In this document: in pieces, positions 7,789 to 17,450 of the stretch
Layout: every line of letters starts with the position of its first letter
How positions within the stretch are numbered: position 1 is the first letter of the stretch
The notes under the pieces: generated by a model
Told to the model about the DNA's origin: nothing
The model's input: the letters and a program-made list of their open reading frames with translations, nothing else
The model's database searches: none
Made by a program: the position numbers and the translations under genes
Assembly (NCBI GenBank): GCA_002321895.1
Contig: DCMZ01000017.1
Span: forward strand, 274,428-338,427
DNA: 64,000 nucleotides
Direction of reading: 5' to 3'
From: Bdellovibrionaceae bacterium UBA1609
GTDB lineage: Bacteria; Bdellovibrionota; Bdellovibrionia; Bdellovibrionales; UBA1609

Positions 7789-9344
7789 AACAAATCTCGC
7801 AAACCTACTGTTTTCCCCCTGAACCGTACCCCGTGATTAAATGAAGTCCCAGAGCTACTAACAACCAGATCCTTTCCACTCTCGATCTGAATGCTATCCT
7901 TTTTCTCAAAAATATCTAAAACCTCATCTTCACTCAAATAGTTCACTTTATACCTACGTTCAAGAGTATCTAATAGTTTTTTGTGAACTTCCTGTCTCGC
8001 ATTTTCAGATTCCCAACCATATTGGTATCTGTCGGAGAAGGGATGATCTAAGTATCCGAAAATTGCACCACAACGATTATGGATCTCGGCGGAAAGGAGG
8101 GGTATTTTAAGAGGATCACTTCCCTCTAGCAGACAATCCCCGTGCAGCATACACTGCTGAGAATGAGTGACAATGGCTCCTCTATCAGAGGGTACCTTAC
8201 CTCCTCTGAAAACAGAATACTCTGGAGCGCTACTGACCGAACCAGCAATAAATCCTCGATAACCCACTTCTTCTAATGCATTCACAGAATATCTTTCATT
8301 GGAATGAAATGGTGACACGGCCCTTCTAATTTTCTTGCTTGGCAGAAACCTCTCAAAGGCTTTAATAGATCTAACCGCATCAAGTGTAGCCTCTTTTTTA
8401 TCGCTACCCCAGTTTCTCAAATGAGCATACGAGTGAGATAAAAGTGAGCCTCCCGCACCCTCTATCTCTTTAAAAAAATATGACGACTCATAGGCCTCTT
8501 CTAAATTTGACTTGATCGCTAGTGAAAAGGGAATATCTCGCTCTCTGTAAAAAGAAAAAAGTGCCTGAGATGACAATATAGATTCATCACAATCTAATCG
8601 CATCGTAACGGATAAATCGTAATCGAAGGAGGCATCAGTTATTGATGCCACACAAGGAAAATCCATAGAATGACTAAAACTAGAAATGAATTCCTCAAAT
8701 GCAGCCACCTCGTAGCTATCAAATGTTAAAGCCGGCCGGGAACAAACATAGACATATGCATTGCCAAAACTCTGAACCCACTGAAAGGATCCAAAGCTTT
8801 CACCTTCATTGAATACACCCGAAACCTCATCCATTAAATTGCTAAGCTTGTATACTGTAGAGACATCAAATGGTCCTTTGCCCACTTTAACGGACCCAAA
8901 CCCCAAGTTATTCCACTCATCCTGAAAATCATAACGAACCAAGGGTCTCACGTACCTGCTTAATAACGATCCAATAGAGTTGTTGTTACTGTAAACTATT
9001 TTGCCAGAAGACTCCGAAATCTGATTCACATTTGCCGGAGAGCACTCGCTAAGTGATTTTGGCAAACTTACAGACTGCACACCGAGCAGCTCACATTGCT
9101 CAACAGTTAAAACCCCATGTAGAATTATTTTACTATGAGTTTTACTTAAGCTTTGCAGATCACCCGTTGATATTGTGTCCGTTCTGGATACAAGAATCTG
9201 AGGCGATGAAAAATCTAAAGAATCTACCAATTCAACTTGATAGGACCCAAAACTTCGCACCAATCCAAAATAAATAATCTCATCAAGATAATCTAGATTT
9301 TGTTTGTCTCTGCAATATAGGTTAACTTTTTGTCTAAATGACAT
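7785..9344 (-). CDS. Polysaccharide deacetylase (NodB-like) family protein
   Basis: A 519-residue protein when started at the ATG at 9344. The longer reading from 9383 has no ribosome-binding site and would overlap the upstream gene by 50 nt. The N-terminal ~240 residues match nothing I can name. From about residue 240 a NodB-type fold can be seen: MRLDCDES (metal-binding acidic residues about 251-253) and HSYAH (His304 and His308), the HxxxH metal motif. Such enzymes deacetylate GlcNAc-type sugars or lipid-linked sugars. It lies between the CapK-like gene (11-nt overlap) and wecB (ATGA overlap), one transcription unit. No signal peptide is visible, so a cytoplasmic substrate is likely. Confidence 0.7.
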   Translation of the reverse strand: MSFRQKVNLYCRDKQNLDYLDEIIYFGLVRSFGSYQVELVDSLDFSSPQILVSRTDTISTGDLQSLSKTHSKIILHGVLTVEQCELLGVQSVSLPKSLSECSPANVNQISESSGKIVYSNNNSIGSLLSRYVRPLVRYDFQDEWNNLGFGSVKVGKGPFDVSTVYKLSNLMDEVSGVFNEGESFGSFQWVQSFGNAYVYVCSRPALTFDSYEVAAFEEFISSFSHSMDFPCVASITDASFDYDLSVTMRLDCDESILSSQALFSFYRERDIPFSLAIKSNLEEAYESSYFFKEIEGAGGSLLSHSYAHLRNWGSDKKEATLDAVRSIKAFERFLPSKKIRRAVSPFHSNERYSVNALEEVGYRGFIAGSVSSAPEYSVFRGGKVPSDRGAIVTHSQQCMLHGDCLLEGSDPLKIPLLSAEIHNRCGAIFGYLDHPFSDRYQYGWESENARQEVHKKLLDTLERRYKVNYLSEDEVLDIFEKKDSIQIESGKDLVVSSSGTSFNHGVRFRGKTVGLRDLL

Positions 9345-10605
9345 ACCTAAACTTACCCCGCCATCCCACAAGCTCAAGATCATCGTGGTTTATAAATTTA
9401 ATAGCTAGCTGGCTAGGGAAATAGTTTTTAATTTTTTCAGAAATTGCTTCTTTATTGGCCCCAAACTCGGTGACCAATCTTAATTCATAATGATCCGAAT
9501 TCTTTTTAATTTGAAATTCTTTAACGCCTCTTACTCTATGATCAAGTACATCCTGAATGTAATGTGTAAGATACACTTTTCCATCGATCTCAAGTCGGTC
9601 GTGAATTCGTCCTAACATATTTTGAAAATAATAACCTTCGGGGCCCTCAATGAGCTCTGCCATATCACCAGTCTTATACCGTATTAAAGGCATTAGCTTA
9701 TTGAAGAGTCCCGTCAATGTTATCTCTCCATCAACAATCTCTGGATAAACGATACTATCAAAAACATTTAATCGAGAATCCTCATTGGATTCATAGGCCA
9801 CAACACCAAACTCGGCGAGACCATAGCGATCAATGACTTTGCAATCAAATGTCTCTTGTATCTTGGCCCGCTTACGAGCATCTAGTAACTCTCCACTGGA
9901 CTCGAAAACTTGAAATAGAGGATCCTTTACTGGCCCTCCCATAGCTTCAGCTATTGCGTACATCGTGGATGGGTGACAATGAACAAGAGTGGGCCGATCC
10001 TCCCTAATGATGCGAATCATATCCTGTATATTTTCATTTTCAAAATCTTTATAGAATACATTCTTACGGTTTAAACTAAAGTTTTTCGCAGCCTCTCGCA
10101 TTTTTGCTTTCAGCGGAGGAACATCACCAAAGTCCGAAGCAAAATGCAATTCCTTATCGCCCAATTGTTTTCCAATTAAAGATCGTGCATAAAGAGTCAC
10201 GGCAGAAGCCCAATCAGCTGCTTCTTGATTATAATCAATTACAACCTTTTTACCTGTAGAACCACCCGTCTTACATCCAATTCTTTTTTCTTTAAGCAAA
10301 GACGTCGCTTTCATTCGGCTGCCTTGCTCTAATATAATATCTTTTGTGAGAGGTGGAATTTCTTCAATAAATTTCAAGTCTTGTTTGATTTTATCCGGAT
10401 CGAAACTTATCGAAGAAAAGAGATCTTTATAATAGGGAACTTCGTTCTTAGCCCATTCCAAGTTTTCAAAAATACTTTGTTTTTGCCGTACCTTACGCTC
10501 TTCGAAGGAAAGGGAATGGTGCTCTGCCAGGAAATCAACCTTACGGAGTATTTCTCGATTTTCAATTCGCTCTACTAAAGGCAAAATAATACGAGATCTG
10601 AGCAT
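9334..10605 (-). CDS. CapK/PaaK-like adenylate-forming enzyme
   Basis: A 423-residue protein related to phenylacetate-CoA ligase and CapK/coenzyme F390 synthetase-like proteins. The ATP-binding loop TGGSTGKKV (113-121) and the DRYGLAEFG segment are visible, the latter matching the Y-G-x-(T/A)-E motif of adenylate-forming enzymes, followed by YKTGD. Members in capsule loci are thought to activate a carboxylic acid and attach it to a sugar or lipid carrier, though few have been tested. It is the first gene of the set running through the deacetylase and wecB towards the acetylation pair. Confidence 0.75.
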   Translation of the reverse strand: MLRSRIILPLVERIENREILRKVDFLAEHHSLSFEERKVRQKQSIFENLEWAKNEVPYYKDLFSSISFDPDKIKQDLKFIEEIPPLTKDIILEQGSRMKATSLLKEKRIGCKTGGSTGKKVVIDYNQEAADWASAVTLYARSLIGKQLGDKELHFASDFGDVPPLKAKMREAAKNFSLNRKNVFYKDFENENIQDMIRIIREDRPTLVHCHPSTMYAIAEAMGGPVKDPLFQVFESSGELLDARKRAKIQETFDCKVIDRYGLAEFGVVAYESNEDSRLNVFDSIVYPEIVDGEITLTGLFNKLMPLIRYKTGDMAELIEGPEGYYFQNMLGRIHDRLEIDGKVYLTHYIQDVLDHRVRGVKEFQIKKNSDHYELRLVTEFGANKEAISEKIKNYFPSQLAIKFINHDDLELVGWRGKFRYVI

Positions 10606-10757
10606 TCAACCGACTTTCTAATAATTTTAACTGCCTGAATTTATTAATTTTTAGCATGAAAAATTAATCGGAGTCTATGAGCAGAATACAATTTTAGAGT
10701 ATGTCTTCCCTCGCTTCCTTAGCAGCGAATATGAAGACCCATTGACGCATTGCATTT

Positions 10758-11561
10758 TTGATGCCGTTTACTCTTGCTCTAACTTCACAGAAAGCTAAAT
10801 CTGCAAAGCTACCCTGGGTGAAAGGATCAAAATTGTCGCAACTGAAGAACATTTTCATAAAGTGGTTTGGTCAGACAGCATTCACATCCACCAAACGCAT
10901 TCTTGATGGTTTGATTTTTAGTTATAAAAAGATCATCTATTCTCAAAATGGCGAAGACTGCTTCATCGAGAATTATTTTAAAGGTAAAAAAAATGGAACC
11001 TACATTGATGTAGGTTCTTTTCACCCAAAGCAATTCTCTAATACTTTCAAACTTTATGACTCTTATCATTGGAGTGGGATTTCTATAGATGCAAGACCCG
11101 GAAGCTCAGTTTTGTTTAATAAAATACGTCCCAGAGATTTAGCTATCGAGACTCCTATTTCTAATATTCCAACCTCTTTGGAATATTTTTCCTGGGGGGA
11201 CCACTCAGAAAATACTATGGACCCAGCTCAAGCAAATGCCTTAGAGAAAACTCTTGGTCCACCCTTAAAAGTAATTACGATGCAAACAAGAACACTAAAG
11301 TCTATCTTAGACAGTCATTTGGAGAAAAATAAAATTATCGATCTGATGAGTGTAGATGTGGAAGGGCTAGATCTTGAAGTATTGAAATCAAATGACTGGA
11401 AATCATACCGTCCGAAACTCCTAGTGGTTGAAATTTTTACAGATAAACTTTCGTTATTAAGAACTCATCCCGTTTTTAAGTTTTTAGAAGAAAATAATTA
11501 TGAAATGGTAGGGTGGTTAAATCCCTCTGTTATTTTTGAGGATCAACTTAATAGAGATTGA
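10758..11561 (+). CDS. FkbM family methyltransferase
   Basis: A SAM-dependent methyltransferase of the FkbM family. It shows YSQNGEDCFIENYF, the SAM loop GTYIDVGSF, and the late MSVDVEGLDLEVL segment, which is diagnostic for FkbM. Such enzymes often O-methylate sugars in lipopolysaccharide or capsule. The start is uncertain. The first frame start is TTG 10758, immediately followed by ATG 10761, but neither has a ribosome-binding site. A TTG at 10833 has AAAGGA six bases upstream and would give a 242-residue protein that keeps the whole domain. The 3' end overlaps the convergent flippase gene by 14 nt. Confidence 0.82.
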   Translation: MMPFTLALTSQKAKSAKLPWVKGSKLSQLKNIFIKWFGQTAFTSTKRILDGLIFSYKKIIYSQNGEDCFIENYFKGKKNGTYIDVGSFHPKQFSNTFKLYDSYHWSGISIDARPGSSVLFNKIRPRDLAIETPISNIPTSLEYFSWGDHSENTMDPAQANALEKTLGPPLKVITMQTRTLKSILDSHLEKNKIIDLMSVDVEGLDLEVLKSNDWKSYRPKLLVVEIFTDKLSLLRTHPVFKFLEENNYEMVGWLNPSVIFEDQLNRD

Positions 11562-12828
11562 TATATTTTCTTACAGTTATCTTTACACCTATTACAAAAA
11601 TGACCTTAGCGACGAGATGCCCAATTGCAGCTCCAAGCAATCCATAGATGGGAACCAAATAAACAGTAAGCCCAAAGTTTGAAAGTATTGAGATCAAATA
11701 GAGTATAAAAGTTTTTGTTTGCATACCAGACATACTGAGCAATGAGTCCGATAACCCCACAAATGAAAAAAGCATATGGGCTATTACTAGAAGCACTAAG
11801 GTATCTGCTACTGGCAAATATTGCTCACCCATTAAATTTAAAATCACATCTTTTCCACCAATCACCATAGCCCCAACTATAATAGCTGATATGAACATGA
11901 TCTTCCCGGCCTGGTTAACTAGCTGTCTAAGAGACTTTTTATCACCAGAGTGATGCAATCTCGATAGCTTGGGTGCTAATGACGTTGTCATTGCTACATA
12001 TATAAATGACACCAAGTAGGCAACCTTACTTGCAACCGCGTAAAGAGCAACTCCCTTCTCTCCCTCAAAGAATCCTATTAACAACAAATCAACTTGCTCA
12101 ATGAGAAAAATTCCAGCCGTTAAACCTAAAAAAGGAAGGGAAGCTGACAACCATTTCTTTTTTTCTGACTTTTTTACTAACTCATCCGACCACTGAAAAT
12201 GCGGTATAATTTTCCGACCCTGTTGAACCACAGCCACAAAGGAAACAATAGCTATCCATAAAAAAAGACTATTTGCTACAACATCAAACGCAAATACCAT
12301 CCCCGCAACAACCGCTACAATGACCGTGAGGTGACGTATAACATGCGTTATCATTAATGCTGTGGCCACCTTCTCCACAACTCTTCCAAGCCCAACTTGC
12401 AAATTGGTGATTGTAAAAAGTGGAACCAATGTCGCACACAAAACCCAAGCATCTTCCCAGTCCCCTAAATACCGACATACAAAATAAATAGAAAAAGATA
12501 GGAGGATTGAGGAAATCAGTGAGAATTGATAAGAATAACGAATGAGACTCCAAGCCTTGCCAGGCTTCTTTTGGCTGGAATACTTACCAAGCAATTGTAC
12601 TACTGACTGAGGCATTCCAAAACCGGCTAAAATCGCAACTATCATTACCCAGGAATTGAGATAAGTGTACTTTCCAAACTCCTCTACTTTCATATTACGA
12701 GCCATCAATAGGATTGCTGCATAAGACAAGCCCGCCGTAGCCACTTGAAGAAGGAAAGCACTACTAACCAATCGACGATTTTGTGTTCTAAGAAAAGGAT
12801 CAACTTTACTTATAAGAGTAGAAATCAT
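11548..12828 (-). CDS. Polysaccharide flippase (Wzx/RfbX-like)
   Basis: A 426-residue integral membrane protein with about twelve hydrophobic segments. It opens with the pattern of MATE-like oligosaccharide flippases (RRLVSSAFLLQVATAGLSYAAILLMAR, then EEFGKYTYLNSW). It should move undecaprenyl-linked repeat units across the inner membrane. The start ATG overlaps the stop of the polyprenyl glycosylphosphotransferase gene as ATGA. Initiation and export of the repeat unit are thus encoded side by side. No Wzy polymerase or chain-length regulator is recognisable in the window. Confidence 0.85.
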   Translation of the reverse strand: MISTLISKVDPFLRTQNRRLVSSAFLLQVATAGLSYAAILLMARNMKVEEFGKYTYLNSWVMIVAILAGFGMPQSVVQLLGKYSSQKKPGKAWSLIRYSYQFSLISSILLSFSIYFVCRYLGDWEDAWVLCATLVPLFTITNLQVGLGRVVEKVATALMITHVIRHLTVIVAVVAGMVFAFDVVANSLFLWIAIVSFVAVVQQGRKIIPHFQWSDELVKKSEKKKWLSASLPFLGLTAGIFLIEQVDLLLIGFFEGEKGVALYAVASKVAYLVSFIYVAMTTSLAPKLSRLHHSGDKKSLRQLVNQAGKIMFISAIIVGAMVIGGKDVILNLMGEQYLPVADTLVLLVIAHMLFSFVGLSDSLLSMSGMQTKTFILYLISILSNFGLTVYLVPIYGLLGAAIGHLVAKVIFVIGVKITVRKYINLY

Positions 12829-14207
12829 CTTCCTTTACCGCCCAACATAACTCGAATGGTTTTGAAGATTATTACGATATCTAAAAGGATTGAATAATTC
12901 TTTATATAGAACAATTCATACTTTAATTTTTCAGTGGCATCTTTTTTACTCGCACCATAAGGATACATAACCTGAGCCCAACCACTCACACCAGGTTTGA
13001 GAAGGTGACGTAGTTGATAATGTGGAATTTCTTTTTCCAGCTCCTTATTAAACTCAGGCCTCTCAGGTCTTGGCCCTACAAAGCTCATATCACCTTTAAT
13101 CACATTCCAAATTTGAGGCAATTCGTCCAATCTAGTTTTTCTTATAAATTTACCAACTCTTGTTACCCGATCATCATTTTTAGAAGCCCATTGGGCTCCA
13201 CCTTTTTCGGCATCTACCCGCATTGAACGAAACTTATAAATAGTGAACGCTCTATTATTTTCTCCGGTTCGGACTTGTTTATATATTGCGGGACCTGGTG
13301 AGTCCAATTTCACCAAAATGAAGGTCAAAAGCATAAAAGGAGAAGCCATCACCATTAACAAACAGCCACTTAAAAAATCACTCACTCTTTTAAATCGCAA
13401 ACCCATTGGGTTTTGAAAGAGCTGAAATCCCTCAGAAAAAACAAACCACGACTTTTGCAGAAAATAGACGGGCACTTTTTGCCATTTTAACTCATAGTAA
13501 TCAGTCAAATTCATTGGCCTCATACCATTAAATCTAAGCTGCATTAATGCTGAAGAGTATACGGATAAGTCTTCTTGAGATAGAGCAACTATGACTCCAA
13601 ACCAATTCCTATCAACAACTTCATTCAATCGATCAAATCCACCTATGTGTTTAAAGTGATCACTTTCCTTAACTGTAAAATGAGTCGAAGGCGATAAAAA
13701 GTCATACCTCTCCCCATTGTGATTCTCCAACACATCCTCCATGAAATCAGCAATGTACTCTGTAGACATCAATACTAACCATTTTTGCCCAAGAGACCGC
13801 TTCAAAAGAAACCTAAGAAGTGAGAGACGGATGATAGCTGCATACAAAAAATAGGCCGCTAAAGATCCTAGCAAAACCCCTCGCCCAAACTGGCCTGTGA
13901 TATTTGTCCTCGAGATGAATATCACTACCGTGATAAAAAGGAGAAATGTAAGAACCGCCGCAAAGGTCCTTACAATTATTTTATAACCAAAATCTCGGGT
14001 TTGAATTTGATAGGCCCCGTACAGATAAAACATTCCCACAATTAGAAAAGTCATCACGGACAAATACAAAAAGAAAGGATCCGTTGCATCCGGCCATTCC
14101 CCAATACGCAACCAATAAACCAAACAAAAAATCCCAATAAATCCTAGGATGTCATTGATTAGCAAAATACGTTTAAAAAATTGGAGACTAATATAGGCCT
14201 GCTTCAT
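12825..14207 (-). CDS. Undecaprenyl-phosphate glycosyl-1-phosphate transferase (WbaP/EpsE type)
   Basis: A polyprenyl glycosylphosphotransferase that starts the repeat unit by putting a sugar-1-phosphate on undecaprenyl phosphate. The N-terminal half has about four membrane segments and a CoA-binding-like soluble part. The C-terminal ~190 residues are the bacterial sugar transferase domain: KLDSPGPAIYKQVRTG, YKFRSMR, TRLDELPQIWNVIKGDMSFVGPRPE and KPGVSGWAQV. I prefer the ATG at 14207 (460 residues). The frame extends to 14276, but the extra 23 residues lack family character and a ribosome-binding site, and 14207 leaves a normal divergent gap to galE. The sugar added is not predictable from the sequence. 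Confidence 0.9.
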   Translation of the reverse strand: MKQAYISLQFFKRILLINDILGFIGIFCLVYWLRIGEWPDATDPFFLYLSVMTFLIVGMFYLYGAYQIQTRDFGYKIIVRTFAAVLTFLLFITVVIFISRTNITGQFGRGVLLGSLAAYFLYAAIIRLSLLRFLLKRSLGQKWLVLMSTEYIADFMEDVLENHNGERYDFLSPSTHFTVKESDHFKHIGGFDRLNEVVDRNWFGVIVALSQEDLSVYSSALMQLRFNGMRPMNLTDYYELKWQKVPVYFLQKSWFVFSEGFQLFQNPMGLRFKRVSDFLSGCLLMVMASPFMLLTFILVKLDSPGPAIYKQVRTGENNRAFTIYKFRSMRVDAEKGGAQWASKNDDRVTRVGKFIRKTRLDELPQIWNVIKGDMSFVGPRPERPEFNKELEKEIPHYQLRHLLKPGVSGWAQVMYPYGASKKDATEKLKYELFYIKNYSILLDIVIIFKTIRVMLGGKGR

Positions 14208-14332
14208 GTCCGCCCAGCATACACAATGAGCTAACCATTTAGACCCGGAAATTACCCAAATGCCGCCTGGCGACATGATTGTTTTTAAGGAAGGGTGGTC
14301 AAGATCTCAGTGAATCGATATGATCCTCCATC

Positions 14333-15358
14333 ATGTCATACGAGAGAAAGAACAGGAAAGTAGTTGTCACTGGAGGGGCTGGGTATATCGGCTCTCATAT
14401 TGTAGAAGAACTATTGAGTAGCAATTACACCCCAATAGTTCTTGATAATTTCTATTCTGGTAACAAATGGGCTATTCCAGAAGGGGTTGAGGTCATAGAA
14501 GGCAGCTGTGGTGACCCGATACTTTTAGAAAAAATTTTCAATGAAACCCAAGCAGAGACTGTTTTTCACATCGCAGGGCACATCGATGCACAAGAGTCCG
14601 TTGTTAACCCTTTAAAGTATTACAATAATAATACTAAAAACAGTCTGACTCTTATCCAGTCGTGTATAGAGCACAACGTGAAGAATTTTATCTTCAGCTC
14701 AACTGCGGCCATTTATGGATCAACAACTGAACCTATAGTTAAGGAAAATGACGAACACTATCCAATAAACCCTTATGGCCGTAGTAAGAAAATGGTTGAA
14801 GAGTTTCTTGAGGATCTCTGTACGGCATCTAGTTCTTCCGAGAAGTCCACTCATTTAAACTTTGTCGCTTTAAGGTATTTTAATGTGGCTGGAGCTAGCC
14901 CTTCAGGACGAATTGGCCAAGCCACACCAGGCGTTAAAAGCCTTATTAAAGTTGTCGCTGAAGTTCATACTGGGAAAAGAGATCGACTTAGTATTTATGG
15001 AACAGACTATCCCACTAAAGACGGCACTGGAGTTAGAGACTTTATACACGTCAGCGATCTCTCACAGGCCCATATCGAAAGCCTGGCCTATTTAGAAAGA
15101 GGCGGGAAATCTGATGTTTTTAACTGTGGTTATGGTTCTGGGTTTTCAGTTTTAGACGTAGTTAATACTTACGAAAAAATCACCGGAAACAAACTGAAGA
15201 TTGAAAAACTACCTCGACGCCCAGCTGACCCTGTGTCGGTTATTGCAGATAACACAAAAATTACCCAACATATGAATTGGTCGTACAAATACAATGATCT
15301 TGAACAAATATTGAAATCAGCTTTAACATGGGAAGAGCAAATGTCTAAAATTCAATGA
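14333..15358 (+). CDS. galE: UDP-glucose 4-epimerase
   Basis: A 341-residue extended SDR that interconverts UDP-glucose and UDP-galactose (or the GlcNAc/GalNAc pair). The NAD-binding VVVTGGAGYIGSH (10-22), the LDNFYSGN strand end, the FSSTAAIYG serine region, and Y148-x3-K152 (YGRSK) are all in place. The GVRDFIHVSDL segment is typical of GalE. It stands alone on the plus strand and overlaps the convergent ColD-like gene by 7 nt. No ribosome-binding site is obvious. Confidence 0.93.
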   Translation: MSYERKNRKVVVTGGAGYIGSHIVEELLSSNYTPIVLDNFYSGNKWAIPEGVEVIEGSCGDPILLEKIFNETQAETVFHIAGHIDAQESVVNPLKYYNNNTKNSLTLIQSCIEHNVKNFIFSSTAAIYGSTTEPIVKENDEHYPINPYGRSKKMVEEFLEDLCTASSSSEKSTHLNFVALRYFNVAGASPSGRIGQATPGVKSLIKVVAEVHTGKRDRLSIYGTDYPTKDGTGVRDFIHVSDLSQAHIESLAYLERGGKSDVFNCGYGSGFSVLDVVNTYEKITGNKLKIEKLPRRPADPVSVIADNTKITQHMNWSYKYNDLEQILKSALTWEEQMSKIQ

Positions 15359-16530
15359 ACTTTAGATAAAATGTTTCTTAAATGTTCTATTTGTGAAGAT
15401 AAATCATAGTGATGATTCCCTACAAACAGCCCCTGTTGATCTACAAAATCGGCATTATTTAATTCATTGTGAATGGAATAATTGAAGTAATTAATTACAG
15501 GATTTTTTGCAAAATTTCCCGCAACAATAGGTCTACAGTCAATTTCATTTTCAGAAAATAGATTAACAATATCTGATCTTTGCATTTTCAAATCAGAATC
15601 AAATAACATTGAAAATCCAAACCAACTACTCTCCCCGACCTCACGTTGTATTTTTATAAACTCAAAATCACTCATGGAGGACTGAAAAACTTCTGCGTTT
15701 TTTCTTCTCCACTTCACAAAATCTGGAAGTTTCTTCAACTGAACAGAACCTAGCGCTCCAAACATTTCAATGGGCCGCACATTATAACCCGGAAGAACAA
15801 ACTTAAAAGACTCAGTAAATGGATCATCGCTTTTAACTCCCGTCACTTTATTGGTCTTAGGGAGATTCCTTGTCCACCCATGGGCTCTCAATGAGAGGAG
15901 AATATGATAAAGTTCCTCATCATCTGTGACTATCATCCCACCTTCCATAGTCGAGATATGATGGCTAAAGAAACTACTAAATGTACCTAATAAACCGAAA
16001 GTCCCCGCTTGTTTTCCAGAAAAAGTGGCACCTAAAGATTCGCAATTATCTTCTAAAAGAAGGATATTTCGGGAGGCAATAATTTTTGAAATCGCTTCAT
16101 AGTCATTACTATTACCTAAAAGGTTTACGGCGAAAATTGCCTTTGTTTGAGGAGTAATCGCCTCTTCAAGACATTTTAAATCTATATTTAGAGTTTCTTT
16201 GTCAACATCAACAAACTTGAGCTTTAAACCATATTGATGAAGCGGATAATAAGTCGTAGACCAAGAAACCGCTGGAACAATCACCTCATCTCCCGCCTTT
16301 AACTTGGGCTCCTTACAAAAAAACAAGGAAGCGACTGCCAACAAGTTTGCCGACGAACCTGAATTTACCATTACGCAATATTTTGAGCCGGTAAAAGAAG
16401 CAAATTCAGCTTCAAAAGTTTCAACGAAAGAACCCATACTATAACGATCCGTTGCAATGACAGATTGTATGGCATCAATTTCCGCACTATCCCATGTGCT
16501 TTCAGCAAGAGGATATTTTATTGTATTCAT
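15352..16530 (-). CDS. colD: GDP-4-keto-6-deoxy-D-mannose 3-dehydratase (ColD-like, DegT/DnrJ fold)
   Basis: A 392-residue PLP-fold protein of the DegT/DnrJ/EryC1/StrS family. The residue that should be the Schiff-base lysine lies in the SFFSHHISTMEGG stretch and is histidine (H190, with H191 next to it). Among known relatives this change marks the 3-dehydratases ColD and RfbH (E1), which use PMP rather than aminotransfer. The length fits ColD (about 388 residues), not the longer Fe-S-containing RfbH. With gmd and fcl just upstream (TAATG overlap with fcl), the likely product route is GDP-mannose to GDP-4-keto-6-deoxymannose to the 3,6-dideoxy sugar colitose. The colD symbol rests on the His residue and context. 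Confidence 0.8.
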   Translation of the reverse strand: MNTIKYPLAESTWDSAEIDAIQSVIATDRYSMGSFVETFEAEFASFTGSKYCVMVNSGSSANLLAVASLFFCKEPKLKAGDEVIVPAVSWSTTYYPLHQYGLKLKFVDVDKETLNIDLKCLEEAITPQTKAIFAVNLLGNSNDYEAISKIIASRNILLLEDNCESLGATFSGKQAGTFGLLGTFSSFFSHHISTMEGGMIVTDDEELYHILLSLRAHGWTRNLPKTNKVTGVKSDDPFTESFKFVLPGYNVRPIEMFGALGSVQLKKLPDFVKWRRKNAEVFQSSMSDFEFIKIQREVGESSWFGFSMLFDSDLKMQRSDIVNLFSENEIDCRPIVAGNFAKNPVINYFNYSIHNELNNADFVDQQGLFVGNHHYDLSSQIEHLRNILSKVH

Positions 16531-17450
16531 TAATTTACCTCATTTATGAAATATTCATATGTCTTCTGAAGACCCTCTTCTAGGGAGGTCTGGGCCTTTA
16601 GCCCCAACTGATGCATTTTTTCTACACTAACCAGCTTTCTTTTCATTCCAGATGGCTTTGAAAGGTCGTGCGTAAAGCTTCCTTCAAAACCTACGACTCT
16701 ACCCGCAATAGAATAGTAGTCGTTTATAGAATGATCTTTGCCGATACCTACATTCAACAAATCAGGTAACCGATCAATCATCTGTGCAGACTCCCAAATG
16801 ATATGAGCCAAATCTGTAGCAAACATAAACTCTCTTCGAGCTGTGCCATCCCCCCATATCTCCACTGTATTTTTACCCTCGGACTTTGCATCAACTACTT
16901 TTTTAATAATCGCAGGAACGAGATGAGAATTCTTGGGATCAAACTTATCGTATAGACCAAAAAGATTACACGGAATGAGGGTTTTGTATTGGTAGCCGGA
17001 GTCCTTCTCTCGAATATAACTACAGAGTCTTGCTACGACGATTTTAGCCAGTGCATAACCTTCGTTTGTCGGCTCCAGCATCCCAGAGAGAACCATATCC
17101 TCACTAAGCTCTCCTGAATGATCTTTTGGATACATACAAGAGCTTCCCAAGTTTATTAACTTTTTCACTCCCGCATTTCGAGCGGCCAAAACCAAATTCT
17201 TGCCCATCTCCAAGTTTTCACAGAGAAAACCAACTGGGTCGGCAATATTTGCTTGAATGCCGCCCACCTTACCGGCAGCGTGCACAACAAGATCGGGCGC
17301 ATGCTCAACTAGATACCTTTCAATAGCAACTTGATCCATCAACTCCAGTTCGGAATGAGATGGAGCTAACACATTGATCTGTAATTTGGACAAGTAATCC
17401 TGAAGGTTTCTTCCAACAAGCCCGCTACCCCCAGTGATCAATACTTTCAT
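16530..17450 (-). CDS. fcl: GDP-L-fucose synthase / GDP-L-colitose synthase family (epimerase-reductase)
   Basis: A 306-residue SDR of the Fcl/WcaG family, which performs C3/C5 epimerisation and C4 reduction of GDP-4-keto-6-deoxymannose. Visible are MKVLITGGSGLVG, the NLGSSCMYPKD loop (S104 and C105), Y132-x3-K136 (YALAK), and the KNSHLVPA histidine. All catalytic positions of E. coli Fcl are matched. ColC, the GDP-colitose synthase, is a member of the same family and acts only on C5 and C4. Given the ColD-like gene directly downstream (1-nt TAATG overlap), this enzyme may work as ColC. Sequence alone does not separate the two. Confidence 0.9.
   Translation of the reverse strand: MKVLITGGSGLVGRNLQDYLSKLQINVLAPSHSELELMDQVAIERYLVEHAPDLVVHAAGKVGGIQANIADPVGFLCENLEMGKNLVLAARNAGVKKLINLGSSCMYPKDHSGELSEDMVLSGMLEPTNEGYALAKIVVARLCSYIREKDSGYQYKTLIPCNLFGLYDKFDPKNSHLVPAIIKKVVDAKSEGKNTVEIWGDGTARREFMFATDLAHIIWESAQMIDRLPDLLNVGIGKDHSINDYYSIAGRVVGFEGSFTHDLSKPSGMKRKLVSVEKMHQLGLKAQTSLEEGLQKTYEYFINEVN

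Noticed and set aside
15352..16530. Loss of the PLP lysine read as a dead aminotransferase
   Set aside because: His at this place is the normal state in ColD and RfbH dehydratases, and the rest of the gene is intact.
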